This document shows, piece by piece, positions 37,722 through 46,677 of a stretch of DNA of 64,000 bases (its first letter is position 1; every line of letters starts with the position of its first letter). The DNA comes from Moraxella canis (lineage in GTDB: Bacteria; Pseudomonadota; Gammaproteobacteria; Pseudomonadales; Moraxellaceae): NCBI RefSeq assembly GCF_002014965.1, contig NZ_MUXT01000008.1:364678-428677 (forward strand), read 5' to 3'. Made by a program: the position numbers and the translations under genes. Under the pieces are notes generated by a model. That model saw only the letters and a program-made list of their open reading frames with translations. It ran no database searches and was not told where the DNA came from.

Positions 37722-39148
37722 CACTCGCTCCCCACTGCATCCACCGAGATTTCGGCTGAATTAATCTTATTGTCAAATTCATGACGGAAATATTTTAATG
37801 CACTCATCAAAGGCTCCATCGCCCCTGGCGCGTGCGCACAAAATGTCTTACCAATCCACAAATCGCGCGTCAGCTCAGACAGTTTATCGATATCTTCAGG
37901 TCTGCCTTCGCCTTTATCGATAGCATCTAGCATCTTCACGCCCCAAGGTAAGCCATCACGGCATGGCGTACACCAGCCGCAGCTTTCACGCTGAAAGAAC
38001 TGTTGCAGATTTTTTGATAAACTCACCATATCCTGGGTTTCGTCCACCACCATCATCAAGCAAGTACCAAGGCGCGAGCCTGCTTTCATGATCGGTTCAA
38101 AATCCATCACCAAATCCAAATGCTCATCGCTTGCGGTCAAAAAGTCCGTACTGGCGCCACCTGGTAGCCATGCTTTAAGCTTCAGCCCCTCTTGCATACC
38201 GCCTGCCAATTCGATCAGCTCTCTTGCGGTGTAGCCAAAAGGCACTTCCCAAAGCCCTGCATCTTTGACTCGTCCTGAGACGCCCATGATTTTGGTGCCC
38301 GGAGTGTCAGACTTGCCTTTGGCTTTTGGTAGATTCAAATACCAATCCACGCCATTGATCATAATCGCTGACATATTATTGAGCGTCTCAACATTATTGA
38401 CGACTGTGGGTCTGCCCCACGCTCCCGAGACTTGGGGAAATGGCGGCTTGGTGCGCGGGTTGGCACGGCGACCTTCTAGGCAGTTGATGAGCGCTGTCTC
38501 TTCACCGCAAATATATCGCCCCGCCCCTGTATGCACATGCAGCTCAAAATTAAACTGGCTGCCTAAAATGCCCTCACCCATCAAGCCATGCTCATGCAGC
38601 TCTTTGATTGCTGCTTCAAGTCGCTTGGCTGCCAAGATGTATTCACCACGAATAAAGATATAACCCACCGACGCACCGATGGCATAGGCACTGATCAGCA
38701 TCCCCTCGATCAGCTGAAATGGCAAGCGCTCCATCAATAGGCGGTCTTTGAATGTGCCAGGTTCCATCTCGTCAGCATTACAAATCAAATAACGCACGCC
38801 TCCATCTGGTGGCGTCATAAACGTCCATTTCAAGCCTGCGTTAAATCCTGCCCCGCCGCGGCCACGCACATTGGCATTTTTGATCATCTCGCCCACTTCT
38901 TTGGGGGTTTTGCTTAGGGCAATTTTTAGACCATCAAAACCTTTTAATGCCAAATAATCAGCCAACTTTAAGACAGCATTTTGATGAAATAAACGCCAAG
39001 TCAAGGGATGAGTCTCACAAGTCGGCTCTTGACCTTCTGCCAAGCCCACGCCATAGATCGGTATGCGCTGACGATTGAGCTGACTTGGGGCAAGCCCTTC
39101 TTTGCGCGCCTGTATCTGTTCTGCCACGCTCATCATGTTGGTTGTCAT
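37721..39148 (-). CDS. nuoF: NADH-quinone oxidoreductase subunit F
   Basis: A 475-residue NADH- and FMN-binding subunit. NVRGRGGAGFNAGLKWTFM binds nucleotide/FMN, 'YICGEETALINCLEGRR' is the family signature, and the N3 4Fe-4S ligands are ESCGWCTPCRDG with a further Cys in FCAHAPGAMEP. The N-terminus is a little longer than in E. coli (445). It overlaps the nuoE stop by 4 bases (ATGA type) and nuoG follows at once. Confidence 0.97.
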   Translation of the reverse strand: MTTNMMSVAEQIQARKEGLAPSQLNRQRIPIYGVGLAEGQEPTCETHPLTWRLFHQNAVLKLADYLALKGFDGLKIALSKTPKEVGEMIKNANVRGRGGAGFNAGLKWTFMTPPDGGVRYLICNADEMEPGTFKDRLLMERLPFQLIEGMLISAYAIGASVGYIFIRGEYILAAKRLEAAIKELHEHGLMGEGILGSQFNFELHVHTGAGRYICGEETALINCLEGRRANPRTKPPFPQVSGAWGRPTVVNNVETLNNMSAIMINGVDWYLNLPKAKGKSDTPGTKIMGVSGRVKDAGLWEVPFGYTARELIELAGGMQEGLKLKAWLPGGASTDFLTASDEHLDLVMDFEPIMKAGSRLGTCLMMVVDETQDMVSLSKNLQQFFQRESCGWCTPCRDGLPWGVKMLDAIDKGEGRPEDIDKLSELTRDLWIGKTFCAHAPGAMEPLMSALKYFRHEFDNKINSAEISVDAVGSE

Positions 39149-39654
39149 AGATATTGCTCCAATAACAATGGCACATCCTGTGGTGTGACCGACCCATAAG
39201 TATCTTCATCAATCAAAATACTGGTGCCTTTATCGCAATTACCCAAGCAGCAAATCGGCAGCAAGGTAAATCTGCCATCAGGGGTTGTCTGCCCAAAGTC
39301 AATGCCCAAGGTGCGTTTAAATTCGTCCGACAAAGCCTCATAACCCGTCAAATAACACGCAATCGAATCACAAATCAAAATCACATGGCGACCCACTGGG
39401 CTGCGATAGATGCGGTTAAAAAATGTCGCCACGCCCTCCACATCCGTCACAGCGATAGACAGCATATTGGCGATGGCGGCGACTTGGGCGTCATCGACCC
39501 AGCCGTTACGCTTTTGGACTAGCTTTAGCGCATCGAGCACCGCTGCACGTGGCTGTGGATAATGATGAATGTACTCATCAATTCCTGCAATTTCTTCCGC
39601 CGTTAAGATGGCATTGACATCTACTTTGGGGGTTTTATCGGTTACAATTTTCAT
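39145..39654 (-). CDS. nuoE: NADH-quinone oxidoreductase subunit E
   Basis: A 169-residue thioredoxin-fold subunit carrying the N1a 2Fe-2S cluster. The four cysteine ligands are visible in ICDSIACYLTG and ICCLGNCDKG. The N-terminal helical region (YPQPRAAVLDALKLVQKRNG) is typical. Length close to E. coli (166). It is separated from nuoCD by the damaged LysE-family gene, with 87 bases of non-coding DNA between that gene's restored stop and the nuoE start. Confidence 0.96.
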   Translation of the reverse strand: MKIVTDKTPKVDVNAILTAEEIAGIDEYIHHYPQPRAAVLDALKLVQKRNGWVDDAQVAAIANMLSIAVTDVEGVATFFNRIYRSPVGRHVILICDSIACYLTGYEALSDEFKRTLGIDFGQTTPDGRFTLLPICCLGNCDKGTSILIDEDTYGSVTPQDVPLLLEQYL

Positions 39655-39741
39655 CTACAGCACCATTGTTTGCTTATCGCCTAAATTTTTAAATTTTATA
39701 CATCAAAACTTGATTTTGATAACCACAGTCAAACTGACCAA

Positions 39742-40376
39742 CTAATTTGCCAACAAAACAACTGTCTTATATACACCAAACACCGCCACGCATAGTAATA
39801 TCAGCCCTGATACTCTTCCCACCCAAGCAATAAAGGTCGGATTTTTATCTTAGCAAATATCACACCATATAATGACAAAATACCATAATCTAATATTACC
39901 CATGTTAAAGTTAATATCATCATGGCAAGGCTGATATTTTCACTGATGCCAAAAAATAATGGGAAAAACGCCATAAAAAATAGCACGTCTTTGGGATTGC
40001 TTATTCCTACCAAAAACCCTTGTTTAAAATAAACCGCTAACAGCTTTTTATTGGTCTGTGCTTTATCCAATGATAAGGATGTGGCATAAAAACTGTCTTT
40101 AATCACTTGTAAGGCAAAATACGGCAAATACAAAGCACCAAACAAACCAAACCATGTCAACATCGTTTCACTAACAACCAACACTCCATACAAGACCAAA
40201 AACGATATGGCAATAAGCACCAAAGATGCCGCATTTGTCCCTGCAATCGTCAAAACGCCCGCCAAAAATCCTTGTTTTGAGCTGTTGTTTGCCACCATGA
40301 CAGTTACAGGACCTGGCGTGGATAAAAATAGCACCACTGAACTTATAAAGCCAAGCAGTACAACAACATCAATCAC
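39742..40376 (-). pseudogene. LysE/RhtB-family amino acid exporter, frameshifted near the 3' end, inside the nuo operon
   Basis: The first 180 or so residues are a clear LysE-family exporter: GFISSVVLFLSTPGPVTVMVA at the N-terminus and KQGFLVGISNPKDVLFFMAF centrally. As read, the frame ends early at 39801 (191 residues) after KIRPLLLGWEEYQG, without the final helix. In the next frame the sequence runs on as NPTFIAWVGRVSG, then LILLCVAVFGVYKTVVLLAN, to a stop at 39742-39744. This is the expected last helix of the family, and the restored length is about 211 residues. Loss of one A in the A-run (T-run on + at 39842-39846) explains the break. A GTG start lies 2 bases after the nuoCD stop. It may be a sequencing error, a phase-variable run or a true pseudogene. 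Confidence 0.8.
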
Positions 40377-40378
40377 GT

Positions 40379-42127
40379 CTACCTATCACAATCTGCCATG
40401 ACAATATCAATACTCGCCAAATAAATAATCGCATCGGACACTAGCGAACCATTGATAACGCTAGGCATCTGCTGCAAATGAGCAAAAGTCGGCGTACGGA
40501 TACGTGTACGATAGCTCATGGTTGAGTTATCGGACGTGACATAGTAGCTGTTTAGCCCTTTGACGCCTTCTACCATACACGCCGACTCACCAGCAGGCAT
40601 CACGGGACCCCATGATACGGACACAAAGTGGTTGATAAGCGTTTCGATGTCTTGTAGTGTGCGGTCTTTTGGTGGTGGTACTGCCAAGGGATGCTCTGCT
40701 TTGTACGCTCCGCTTGGCATATTATTTAGACACTGCTCAATGATACGCAAGCTTTGGCGAATCTCTTCTATCTTCACCAAACATCTATCATAAGCATCAC
40801 CGTTATAGAACACCGGAATCTCAAAGTCAAAGTTTTCATAGCCCAAATATGGACGAGCCTTACGTAAATCAAAGTCAATGCCAGTAGCTCGCAGACCCGC
40901 CCCAGTAACTCCCCACGCCAAAGCCTGTTTGGCATCATATTGGGCGACCGCTTGCGTGCGTCCTTTTAAGACGGTGTTGGTCATCGTGGCTTTATAGTAT
41001 TCATCAATGCGTTTTGGCATCCAGTCCAAAAACTCACGCACCAAACGCTCCCAACCATTGGGCAAATCATGTGCCGTCCCACCAATTCTAAACCACGCTG
41101 GGTGCATACGATAGCCCGTAACCGCTTCAATGACATCATACGCCTTTTGACGGTCGGCAAACATATAAAACACTGGCGTCATACCGCCTGCGTCTTGGAT
41201 GAACGTTCCCCAATAAAGCAAGTTATTGGTAATCCTAAAAAACTCACTCATCATGATACGAATGACATTCGCTCGCTCAGGAGTGGTAATGCCTGCCAAT
41301 TTTTCCACCGCCATGATGTAGGGCAGCTCATTCATCACGCCGCCCAAATAGTCAATGCGGTCGGTATAAGGAATGAACGAATGCCACGTCTGACGCTCCG
41401 CCATTTTTTCCGCCCCACGGTGGTGGTAGCCAATATCAGGAATGCAGTCAATGATTTCTTCGCCGTCTAACTGCAACACCAAACGAAACGCCCCGTGTGC
41501 GGACGGGTGGTTAGGTCCGATGTTTAGGAACATAAAGTCTTCATCACGCCCAGAGCGTTTCATGCCCCACTCTTCGGGCACAAAGCGTAAGTTTTCTTGT
41601 TCAAATTGCTGTTTGGCGGTGTTCAAAAAATACGGCGTAAATTCAGTGGCGCGTGCGTGGTATTCTTTACGCAAAGGATGCCCTTCCCAGTATTTAGGCA
41701 ATAAAATGCGTGTCAAATGCGGGTGTCCGTCAAACACCACCCCAAACATGTCCCACACTTCTCGCTCATACCAGTTGGCATTGGGATAAATTTTGGTCGC
41801 ACTTGGAATATACTCACCTTCTTTTAAGGCGACTTTGACACGAATGTCAGAGTTTCGCTCCAAGCTCATCAGATGATAAAAGACGGTAAAATCACTGTCA
41901 GGCAAACCATGGCGGTGCTGACGCAAACGCTCATCCATAGCGGATAAATCCACCAACATCACAAAAGGCTTGGGCAGCGTGCGCAGCGTTAATAGCACAT
42001 CCAAAACCACACTCGGTTCAACCCAAATGGTGGGAATGCCGTCCGCCGTAGCCTGTGTGATATAAGCGTGGTTTTTTGCGGTCAATTCTTCCAACACGCC
42101 AAAATCGTGAGTGTGATTTATGCTCAT
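40379..42127 (-). CDS. nuoCD: NADH-quinone oxidoreductase fused subunits C and D
   Basis: A 582-residue fusion, as in other gammaproteobacteria (about 596-600). The NuoC part (1 to about 190) carries [20 protein letters not shown] and [20 protein letters not shown]. The NuoD part shows [19 protein letters not shown], '[20 protein letters not shown]', and the conserved C-terminus [20 protein letters not shown] with [10 protein letters not shown] and DIVMADCDR. NuoD contributes the quinone site. It lies 97 bases downstream of nuoB, a wider gap than elsewhere in the operon, and its stop is 2 bases from the damaged LysE gene. Confidence 0.97.
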   Translation of the reverse strand: MSINHTHDFGVLEELTAKNHAYITQATADGIPTIWVEPSVVLDVLLTLRTLPKPFVMLVDLSAMDERLRQHRHGLPDSDFTVFYHLMSLERNSDIRVKVALKEGEYIPSATKIYPNANWYEREVWDMFGVVFDGHPHLTRILLPKYWEGHPLRKEYHARATEFTPYFLNTAKQQFEQENLRFVPEEWGMKRSGRDEDFMFLNIGPNHPSAHGAFRLVLQLDGEEIIDCIPDIGYHHRGAEKMAERQTWHSFIPYTDRIDYLGGVMNELPYIMAVEKLAGITTPERANVIRIMMSEFFRITNNLLYWGTFIQDAGGMTPVFYMFADRQKAYDVIEAVTGYRMHPAWFRIGGTAHDLPNGWERLVREFLDWMPKRIDEYYKATMTNTVLKGRTQAVAQYDAKQALAWGVTGAGLRATGIDFDLRKARPYLGYENFDFEIPVFYNGDAYDRCLVKIEEIRQSLRIIEQCLNNMPSGAYKAEHPLAVPPPKDRTLQDIETLINHFVSVSWGPVMPAGESACMVEGVKGLNSYYVTSDNSTMSYRTRIRTPTFAHLQQMPSVINGSLVSDAIIYLASIDIVMADCDR

Positions 42128-42224
42128 TCGTATTTACCAATTTTTTAAAAGTATAAAAATTTACGCGTTTTTGAAATTTTTATTTACTCAGCCATAGATA
42201 AGTGATGACGTTAATTAAAGCCGC

Positions 42225-42896
42225 TTAAAACGCATCATCTTGGCTACGCAGATTCACCGTAGCGATGCGGTCAGCCATTTTACGGTCTCGTTCAGGTGTC
42301 ATCACAGGCTGGATGATGCCTTGTTCATCCAGATGAATGCCCAGCGGGCGGCGTTCATGCGTGATAGAATCTTGGAGCAGCATCAATGCCTGAATGACCG
42401 CTTCAGGGCGCGGCGGACAGCCGGGGATATAAACGTCCACAGGCAAAATCTTATCCACGCCCTGCACCACCGAATAAATGTCATACATACCGCCTGAGTT
42501 GGCACACGCCCCCATGGAGATGACCCATTTGGGTTCTAGCATTTGCTCATAAAGTCTGAGAATAACAGGTGCCATCTTAACAAAACACGTTCCCGCCACA
42601 ATCATCACATCCGCTTGACGCGGTGATGCACGAATCACTTCCGCACCAAAACGCGATAAATCATGCACACCCGTCAAGGTTGTGGCATATTCTACATAAC
42701 AGCAGCTGGTACCAAAGTTAAACGGCCATAAGGAGTTTTTGCGCCCCCAATTAGCCGCGGCATGCGTCAAATCAGACAGCTTCGCCATAAAGACATTTTT
42801 ATCCACTTCAGCTTGCGTGATGTCATCGATGATCTCACGGCTTTGTTGTGGATATTGCTCAGTATTTTGATTTGGCTTGGTGAGAGTGTATTTCAT
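42225..42896 (-). CDS. nuoB: NADH-quinone oxidoreductase subunit B
   Basis: A 223-residue subunit that carries the N2 4Fe-4S cluster. Ligands are visible in [23 protein letters not shown] and [12 protein letters not shown]. '[18 protein letters not shown]' and [12 protein letters not shown] are conserved. The ATG at 42896 ([15 protein letters not shown]) is preferred; an upstream TTG at 42920 would add 8 residues. The gap of about 200 bases to nuoA contains a long perfect hairpin. Confidence 0.96.
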   Translation of the reverse strand: MKYTLTKPNQNTEQYPQQSREIIDDITQAEVDKNVFMAKLSDLTHAAANWGRKNSLWPFNFGTSCCYVEYATTLTGVHDLSRFGAEVIRASPRQADVMIVAGTCFVKMAPVILRLYEQMLEPKWVISMGACANSGGMYDIYSVVQGVDKILPVDVYIPGCPPRPEAVIQALMLLQDSITHERRPLGIHLDEQGIIQPVMTPERDRKMADRIATVNLRSQDDAF

Positions 42897-43068
42897 AGTC
42901 TTAATCTTGCTGGTTAACAAACTGGCATTATTTTAGCATTTGGTTTTTTGGATTCAGCCAAATGACCATTTATCATAAAGGTGATGGCAAGCATGGCAGA
43001 TAGCCAATCAATATTGTACCCTGTTATTGTCATCAGCGCTTCCTTATCAGTCAAAAATCATCCATGCC

Positions 43069-43100
43069 AATAACACTGTCAATAAATTGACAGTGTTATT
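43069..43100 (-). other. Perfect 15-bp hairpin immediately after nuoA
   Basis: The inverted repeat AATAACACTGTCAAT/ATTGACAGTGTTATT with a 2-base loop begins inside the nuoA stop codon region. On the minus strand no T run follows, so it does not look like a normal terminator. It is a candidate RNA processing or stability element between nuoA and nuoB. Confidence 0.75.
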
Positions 43101-43692
43101 ATGAGTTAAAATCTTGGGTGGTGACGCGACCTGTGGTGTTGATATGGTCGATATTTGCCATATGTGCTTTGTTTTTTTCAATGTCATTAGAAACATTGAT
43201 GCGTCCTGAAGATTGGGCAGGGACTTTGCCAGTAGGATCGGTATGCAGCTCATCGATACCATTAAAAGCTGTAATGGCAGCCAAATCAAAGTTATCAGGA
43301 CGGCTTAGGATGCGTGGTTTTTTCTGACGCTTATCGGCAGGTGCCCAATTCATCGCGCCCAAACGCAGCTCATAGATCAGACCGACAAACAGAATGGCAA
43401 TGAAGATTGCCGCCGCGGTAAATCCATACCAATTCACTTCGCGCACACTGACTGCATAAGCATATAAGAACAATGCTTCTAAATCAAAAATGACAAAGAA
43501 AATGGCGACCAAATAGAATTTAGCAGATAAACGAATGCGCGCCGAACCAGCAGACACCACCCCTGCTTCAAAGGTTTCTTGCTTTTGAGACCCTGATGAA
43601 CGCCCGCCAAGGAGACGTGGCACTACCAACATAAAAACAACCAGCCCTACGGCGGCTAGCAAAAATGCAATCGCTGACCAATTGGCTAACAT
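43099..43692 (-). CDS. nuoA: NADH-quinone oxidoreductase subunit A
   Basis: A 197-residue membrane subunit, first of the operon. Three helices are visible, including the conserved 'RLSAKFYLVAIFFVIFDLEA' and LFLYAYAVSVRE. The C-terminus has a hydrophilic extension of about 60-70 residues (KKPRILSRPDNFDLAAITAF and further) that makes it about 50 residues longer than E. coli NuoA (147). The ATG at 43692, with AGAGGTG just upstream, is chosen over GTG 43698. A TATAAT -10 box lies about 40 bases upstream of the start (+ 43732-43737). Confidence 0.95.
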   Translation of the reverse strand: MLANWSAIAFLLAAVGLVVFMLVVPRLLGGRSSGSQKQETFEAGVVSAGSARIRLSAKFYLVAIFFVIFDLEALFLYAYAVSVREVNWYGFTAAAIFIAILFVGLIYELRLGAMNWAPADKRQKKPRILSRPDNFDLAAITAFNGIDELHTDPTGKVPAQSSGRINVSNDIEKNKAHMANIDHINTTGRVTTQDFNS

Positions 43693-43731
43693 AATCACCT
43701 CTATGTGATCTCAATTTTGTAAAATGGCGGT

Positions 43732-43737
43732 ATTATA
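43732..43737 (-). promoter_or_regulatory. Putative -10 box of the nuo operon promoter
   Basis: A perfect TATAAT on the minus strand, 40 bases upstream of the nuoA ATG. The -35 region 17 bases further up (TGATGT) is weak, so an activator may be needed. Assignment rests on position. Confidence 0.5.
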
Positions 43738-43871
43738 ACACACTTTACAAAATTACATCATTTTAGCAATGAATTTATCCCAAGAAATTATTTCAAATTA
43801 TTATGGTATGATTTTTTTAGCAAATACTATGTAAAAAAGTCATCCAAACATTCTAAAGTAGCATGGTTGGG

Positions 43872-44084
43872 CTAAACCACCTGCGCGTCAAAACCCGCCT
43901 CTTCGATCGCCTCAATGATCGCTTCGGCATCACAGGCTGACTCATCATATACCACCACTGCCAAGCCATCTTCAAGGCTAACAGAGATCGCCTCCACGCC
44001 AGCCACCGCTTGCAAAGCTTTTTGGACGCTGCTGACACAGCCGCTACAAGTCATACCCTCGATCTGGATCTCATTTTTTTTCAT
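43872..44084 (-). CDS. Heavy-metal-associated (CopZ/Atx1-like) metallochaperone
   Basis: A 70-residue protein of one HMA domain: EIQIEGMTCSGCVSSVQKAL at the N-terminus holds the GMTCxxC metal-binding motif, and the babbab fold ends in EAIEEAGFDAQVV. Such proteins bind Cu(I) in the cytoplasm and pass it to P-type ATPases or regulators. No copper ATPase is visible in the window. It is a single gene between the nuo promoter and the DUF305 gene. Unusually acidic (EAIIEAIEE). Confidence 0.93.
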   Translation of the reverse strand: MKKNEIQIEGMTCSGCVSSVQKALQAVAGVEAISVSLEDGLAVVVYDESACDAEAIIEAIEEAGFDAQVV

Positions 44085-44211
44085 AGCGCATCCTTATCCT
44101 GTACTAAAAAGTCATCAAAGTATAACACAGTTGTCATATCAGCCTTAAGCAAAATAAAAACCCAAGCGTCTATTTTTTCGCTTGAGTTTAAAAATTTTAG
44201 TCTTATAAAAT

Positions 44212-44892
44212 TCAGTCAGCATCATGTAGCCAATTTTGCAGGGCTTTTAATTCGGTCGTTTGAGTGATGATAATATCTTCTGCCAAGGCGGCGACTTCTG
44301 CATCCAGCCCCATCTCGAGCGCTTGCTCAGCCATATGAATGGCTTGCAGCTGATGCATCTGCATCAGATGAATAAACACTTTATCCGCCGTTTGGGAGTT
44401 GGCGGCTGTTATCAGCGTTTGGGTATCATAAGATTCATAGCCATTAAAAGCCAAATGTGGTGACTGCTCAGTCCGCTCATGCGTCAGGGCATCATTGGCG
44501 AGCCACTGTCTCATCCATGCCATTTGTGCTTGTTGTATGTCTATGCTACGCTGAGCGATATTTAGTGCTTGCTTATCCGACCCAAATTTAAGCTGAACAT
44601 ACGCCATCATGACGGCAGCTTGCTGATGATTGAGCATGGTGCTGACAAACTGATGGTTAATGTCAGTACTAAGGCTTTGGTTTTGGATAGTCTGCCCCAA
44701 CTCTTGGATGATTTGAGCATAGCTTTGGTGGTAGTCATCGCTAAATTTGTTGGGGCGTGACTGCTTGATGGTACCAGATGGCTCATCAGTTTGGCTACAG
44801 CCAGTGAGACCGCCTGCCATCACAGAGCCAATGAATAGATACTTTACAGCTTTGATCACAGTTTGCTTACATTTTGATCGCTGATTGATCAT
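44212..44892 (-). CDS. DUF305-domain lipoprotein (ferritin-like four-helix family)
   Basis: A 226-residue protein from ATG 44892, with a lipoprotein signal ending in the lipobox GGLTGC. The mature protein begins CSQTDEPSG. A DUF305-type helical region follows, with MLNHQQAAVMMAYVQL and HLMQMHQLQAIHMAEQAL, where His/Met residues recur. The family is found in copper and other metal-related contexts, often as periplasmic His-rich proteins. Location in the inner- or outer-membrane periplasmic face is inferred from the lipobox. The metallochaperone gene is adjacent, which hints at a metal role. Start could also be at 44907. Confidence 0.8.
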   Translation of the reverse strand: MINQRSKCKQTVIKAVKYLFIGSVMAGGLTGCSQTDEPSGTIKQSRPNKFSDDYHQSYAQIIQELGQTIQNQSLSTDINHQFVSTMLNHQQAAVMMAYVQLKFGSDKQALNIAQRSIDIQQAQMAWMRQWLANDALTHERTEQSPHLAFNGYESYDTQTLITAANSQTADKVFIHLMQMHQLQAIHMAEQALEMGLDAEVAALAEDIIITQTTELKALQNWLHDAD

Positions 44893-44973
44893 AGTGATAC
44901 ACCCCACCGCCGATCTAGGATCGCTATGAGCATCAGACGCATCATAAGCGCCTGATGCTCATAGTCATACAGA

Positions 44974-45642
44974 TTACTGGCTGATGACATCGACACCGTT
45001 TGGCGGTGTAAAATTAAACTGCGCTGCCGCCAATTTTTTATTCAAAGAAATGTTGCTAAAGCGAATGGTGGTGGTCTGACCGATAGCATCATGAAGCACC
45101 ATCATCACAGGACGACCACCATTAAAGCTCAAAGACAAGCTTTTGAAATTGGCGCTACTTGATTTGGGCGTCAATACGAAGTAATTTTTATTGGCATTAG
45201 GCTGGCTGACATTAAAGTTTTGGCTAATTTGGCTAGGATCGCCTGACAGCAGCAGCGCTGGAGTCTCGCCCACTTGATTGCTGACCGACTGGCGGGTGGC
45301 TTGCTGCAAATCTTTATCATAAATCCACATGGTGCTGCCATTAGCCACAATCAGCTGCTCGGCTGGTGATTTGGTTTCCCAGCGGAACTGATTTTGGCGC
45401 TGAACACTCATAGAGCCTGTAAAATTGGTGGTCTTGTTGCCTGCTTTTGTGGTTTGGCTAAAATTCGCTGTCATTGAGCGAATGCCCACAAGCTGATTAT
45501 TTAAATTTTTGGCAGCGGTTTGCTGAGAAGCTGCCGCAGCGTGAGCGGTGGTTGCCAGTGCCATAGGCACTGTGGCAGCCGTCACCGTTGCCGCTGCTAT
45601 AAGTGCTTTGATCGCCATAGCTTTGATGGTTGAAGTCGTCAT
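44974..45642 (-). CDS. lolA: Outer-membrane lipoprotein carrier protein LolA
   Basis: A 222-residue periplasmic protein with a Sec signal peptide (about residues 1-36, ending ATTAHA-AAA). The LolA domain is recognisable from LNNQLVGIRSMTANFSQTTK, FRWETKSPAEQLIVANGSTM, and the C-terminal AAAQFNFTPPNGVDVISQ. It carries lipoproteins from LolCDE to LolB across the periplasm. The length is normal for the family. It lies downstream on the minus strand of a 345-base gap and is a single gene. Confidence 0.93.
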   Translation of the reverse strand: MTTSTIKAMAIKALIAAATVTAATVPMALATTAHAAAASQQTAAKNLNNQLVGIRSMTANFSQTTKAGNKTTNFTGSMSVQRQNQFRWETKSPAEQLIVANGSTMWIYDKDLQQATRQSVSNQVGETPALLLSGDPSQISQNFNVSQPNANKNYFVLTPKSSSANFKSLSLSFNGGRPVMMVLHDAIGQTTTIRFSNISLNKKLAAAQFNFTPPNGVDVISQ

Positions 45643-45987
45643 AATTTTCCCTCATAAATTAAATGACAAAAAACGCGTCATTGATCTAAAATTTAAGTTG
45701 CTCATGAATGTTTGATGCATTTTGCCAAATTACCGTGTTGCAATCTACATAAAAAATGCAAAGGAACGCACCTGATTGTTACTGCCCACTTGAAAATTGG
45801 CAGATTTGAGCACAAAAGTTGCCCAAAATCATGAAGAATGCTGTATTTGTAACAAATCATGACATTCTGATGGCATCATTTTGACAAAATTGATTTAAAT
45901 TACTCAAAATTCATGCAAAAATTTTGTCATTTTAAGCAAAAGCCTGCCAAAATTTGTGATTTTGACAGGCTAAAATATCAAACTGGC
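45643..45987. other. 345-base intergenic region between pdxH and lolA
   Basis: This AT-rich gap holds the lolA promoter region and, at its right end, the hairpin terminator of pdxH. Short reading frames here have no recognisable protein content. I see no RNA gene or repeat family in it. Confidence 0.6.
45941..45971 (-). terminator. Stem-loop downstream of pdxH
   Basis: On the minus strand AGCCTGTCAAAAT pairs with ATTTTGGCAGGCT (one mismatch) with a 5-base loop, followed by TTTTGC. It lies about 16 bases beyond the pdxH stop. Confidence 0.75.
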
Positions 45988-46623
45988 TTATGGCAAAAGA
46001 CGCTGAATTTGCCAAGACTCACCGTGTTTGGTGTATGTCATGCGGTCGTGCATACGCCCAAGACGCCCTTGCCAAAATTCAGCGCGATCAACGATCAGCT
46101 CATACCCACCCCAAAAGCTTGGGTGCGGTACAGATTCGCCAAAACGCTGATCAAGTTCTACAAACTTATCTTCCATGGTTTGGCGGCTATCCACCACGCC
46201 ACTTTGGGGCTGACTCACCCAAGCACCCAACTGGCTTTCGCGTGGGCGCTTGGCAAAATAAGCCGCAGATTTTTCGCTAGAAATCTTTTTCATTTGACCG
46301 CCTAAACGGACTTGGCGCTCAAGCCCTTGCCAAAAAAACAGCACTTCAGCATTGGGATTATCGGCAAGATCTTGACCCTTGGCACTGTCATAATTGGTAT
46401 AAAACACCACGCCTTGATCAGTCAGCTCACGCATCAGCACAATACGAACACTTGGGCGACCATCCGCGCCGCATGTTGCCAAACTCATCGCATAAGGTTC
46501 GGGCAGCTTGGCATCGACCGCTTCATCAAACCACGCTCGAAACAAATCAAATGGATCATTTGGCAGCCCTGCATCAGCCAAACTATGTTTTTCGTAGGAT
46601 TGTCTATGATCTGTCAAATCCAC
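45988..46623 (-). CDS. pdxH: Pyridoxamine 5'-phosphate oxidase
   Basis: A 211-residue FMN enzyme that makes pyridoxal 5'-phosphate from its amine or alcohol form. The conserved motifs are MSLATCGADGRPSVRIVLMR, 'VFYTNYDSAKGQDLADNP', LERQVRLGGQMKKIS and the C-terminal substrate-binding 'RMHDRMTY...WQIQRLLP', read as ending in the canonical P. GTG 46623 is used as the start, with AGGAG 7 bases upstream. Length is close to E. coli (218). Confidence 0.95.
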   Translation of the reverse strand: MDLTDHRQSYEKHSLADAGLPNDPFDLFRAWFDEAVDAKLPEPYAMSLATCGADGRPSVRIVLMRELTDQGVVFYTNYDSAKGQDLADNPNAEVLFFWQGLERQVRLGGQMKKISSEKSAAYFAKRPRESQLGAWVSQPQSGVVDSRQTMEDKFVELDQRFGESVPHPSFWGGYELIVDRAEFWQGRLGRMHDRMTYTKHGESWQIQRLLP

Positions 46624-46677
46624 AATCGGTCTCCTAAGATATAATAAAGTGACACATCGTCACGATTTCATCAGTTA

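Noticed and set aside
39800..39860. Programmed frameshifting at the A-run of the LysE gene
   Set aside because: The run is short, there is no clear slippery heptamer with a downstream stem-loop, and a one-base deletion is simpler.
39801..40376. The LysE-family frame as an intact 191-residue gene
   Set aside because: The last helix of the family is missing in this frame and is found, with the right spacing and stop, in the next frame.
43047..43289. An 80-residue minus-strand frame overlapping nuoA
   Set aside because: It is an out-of-frame reading of the nuoA tail and the hairpin that follows; no ribosome-binding site and no recognisable domain.
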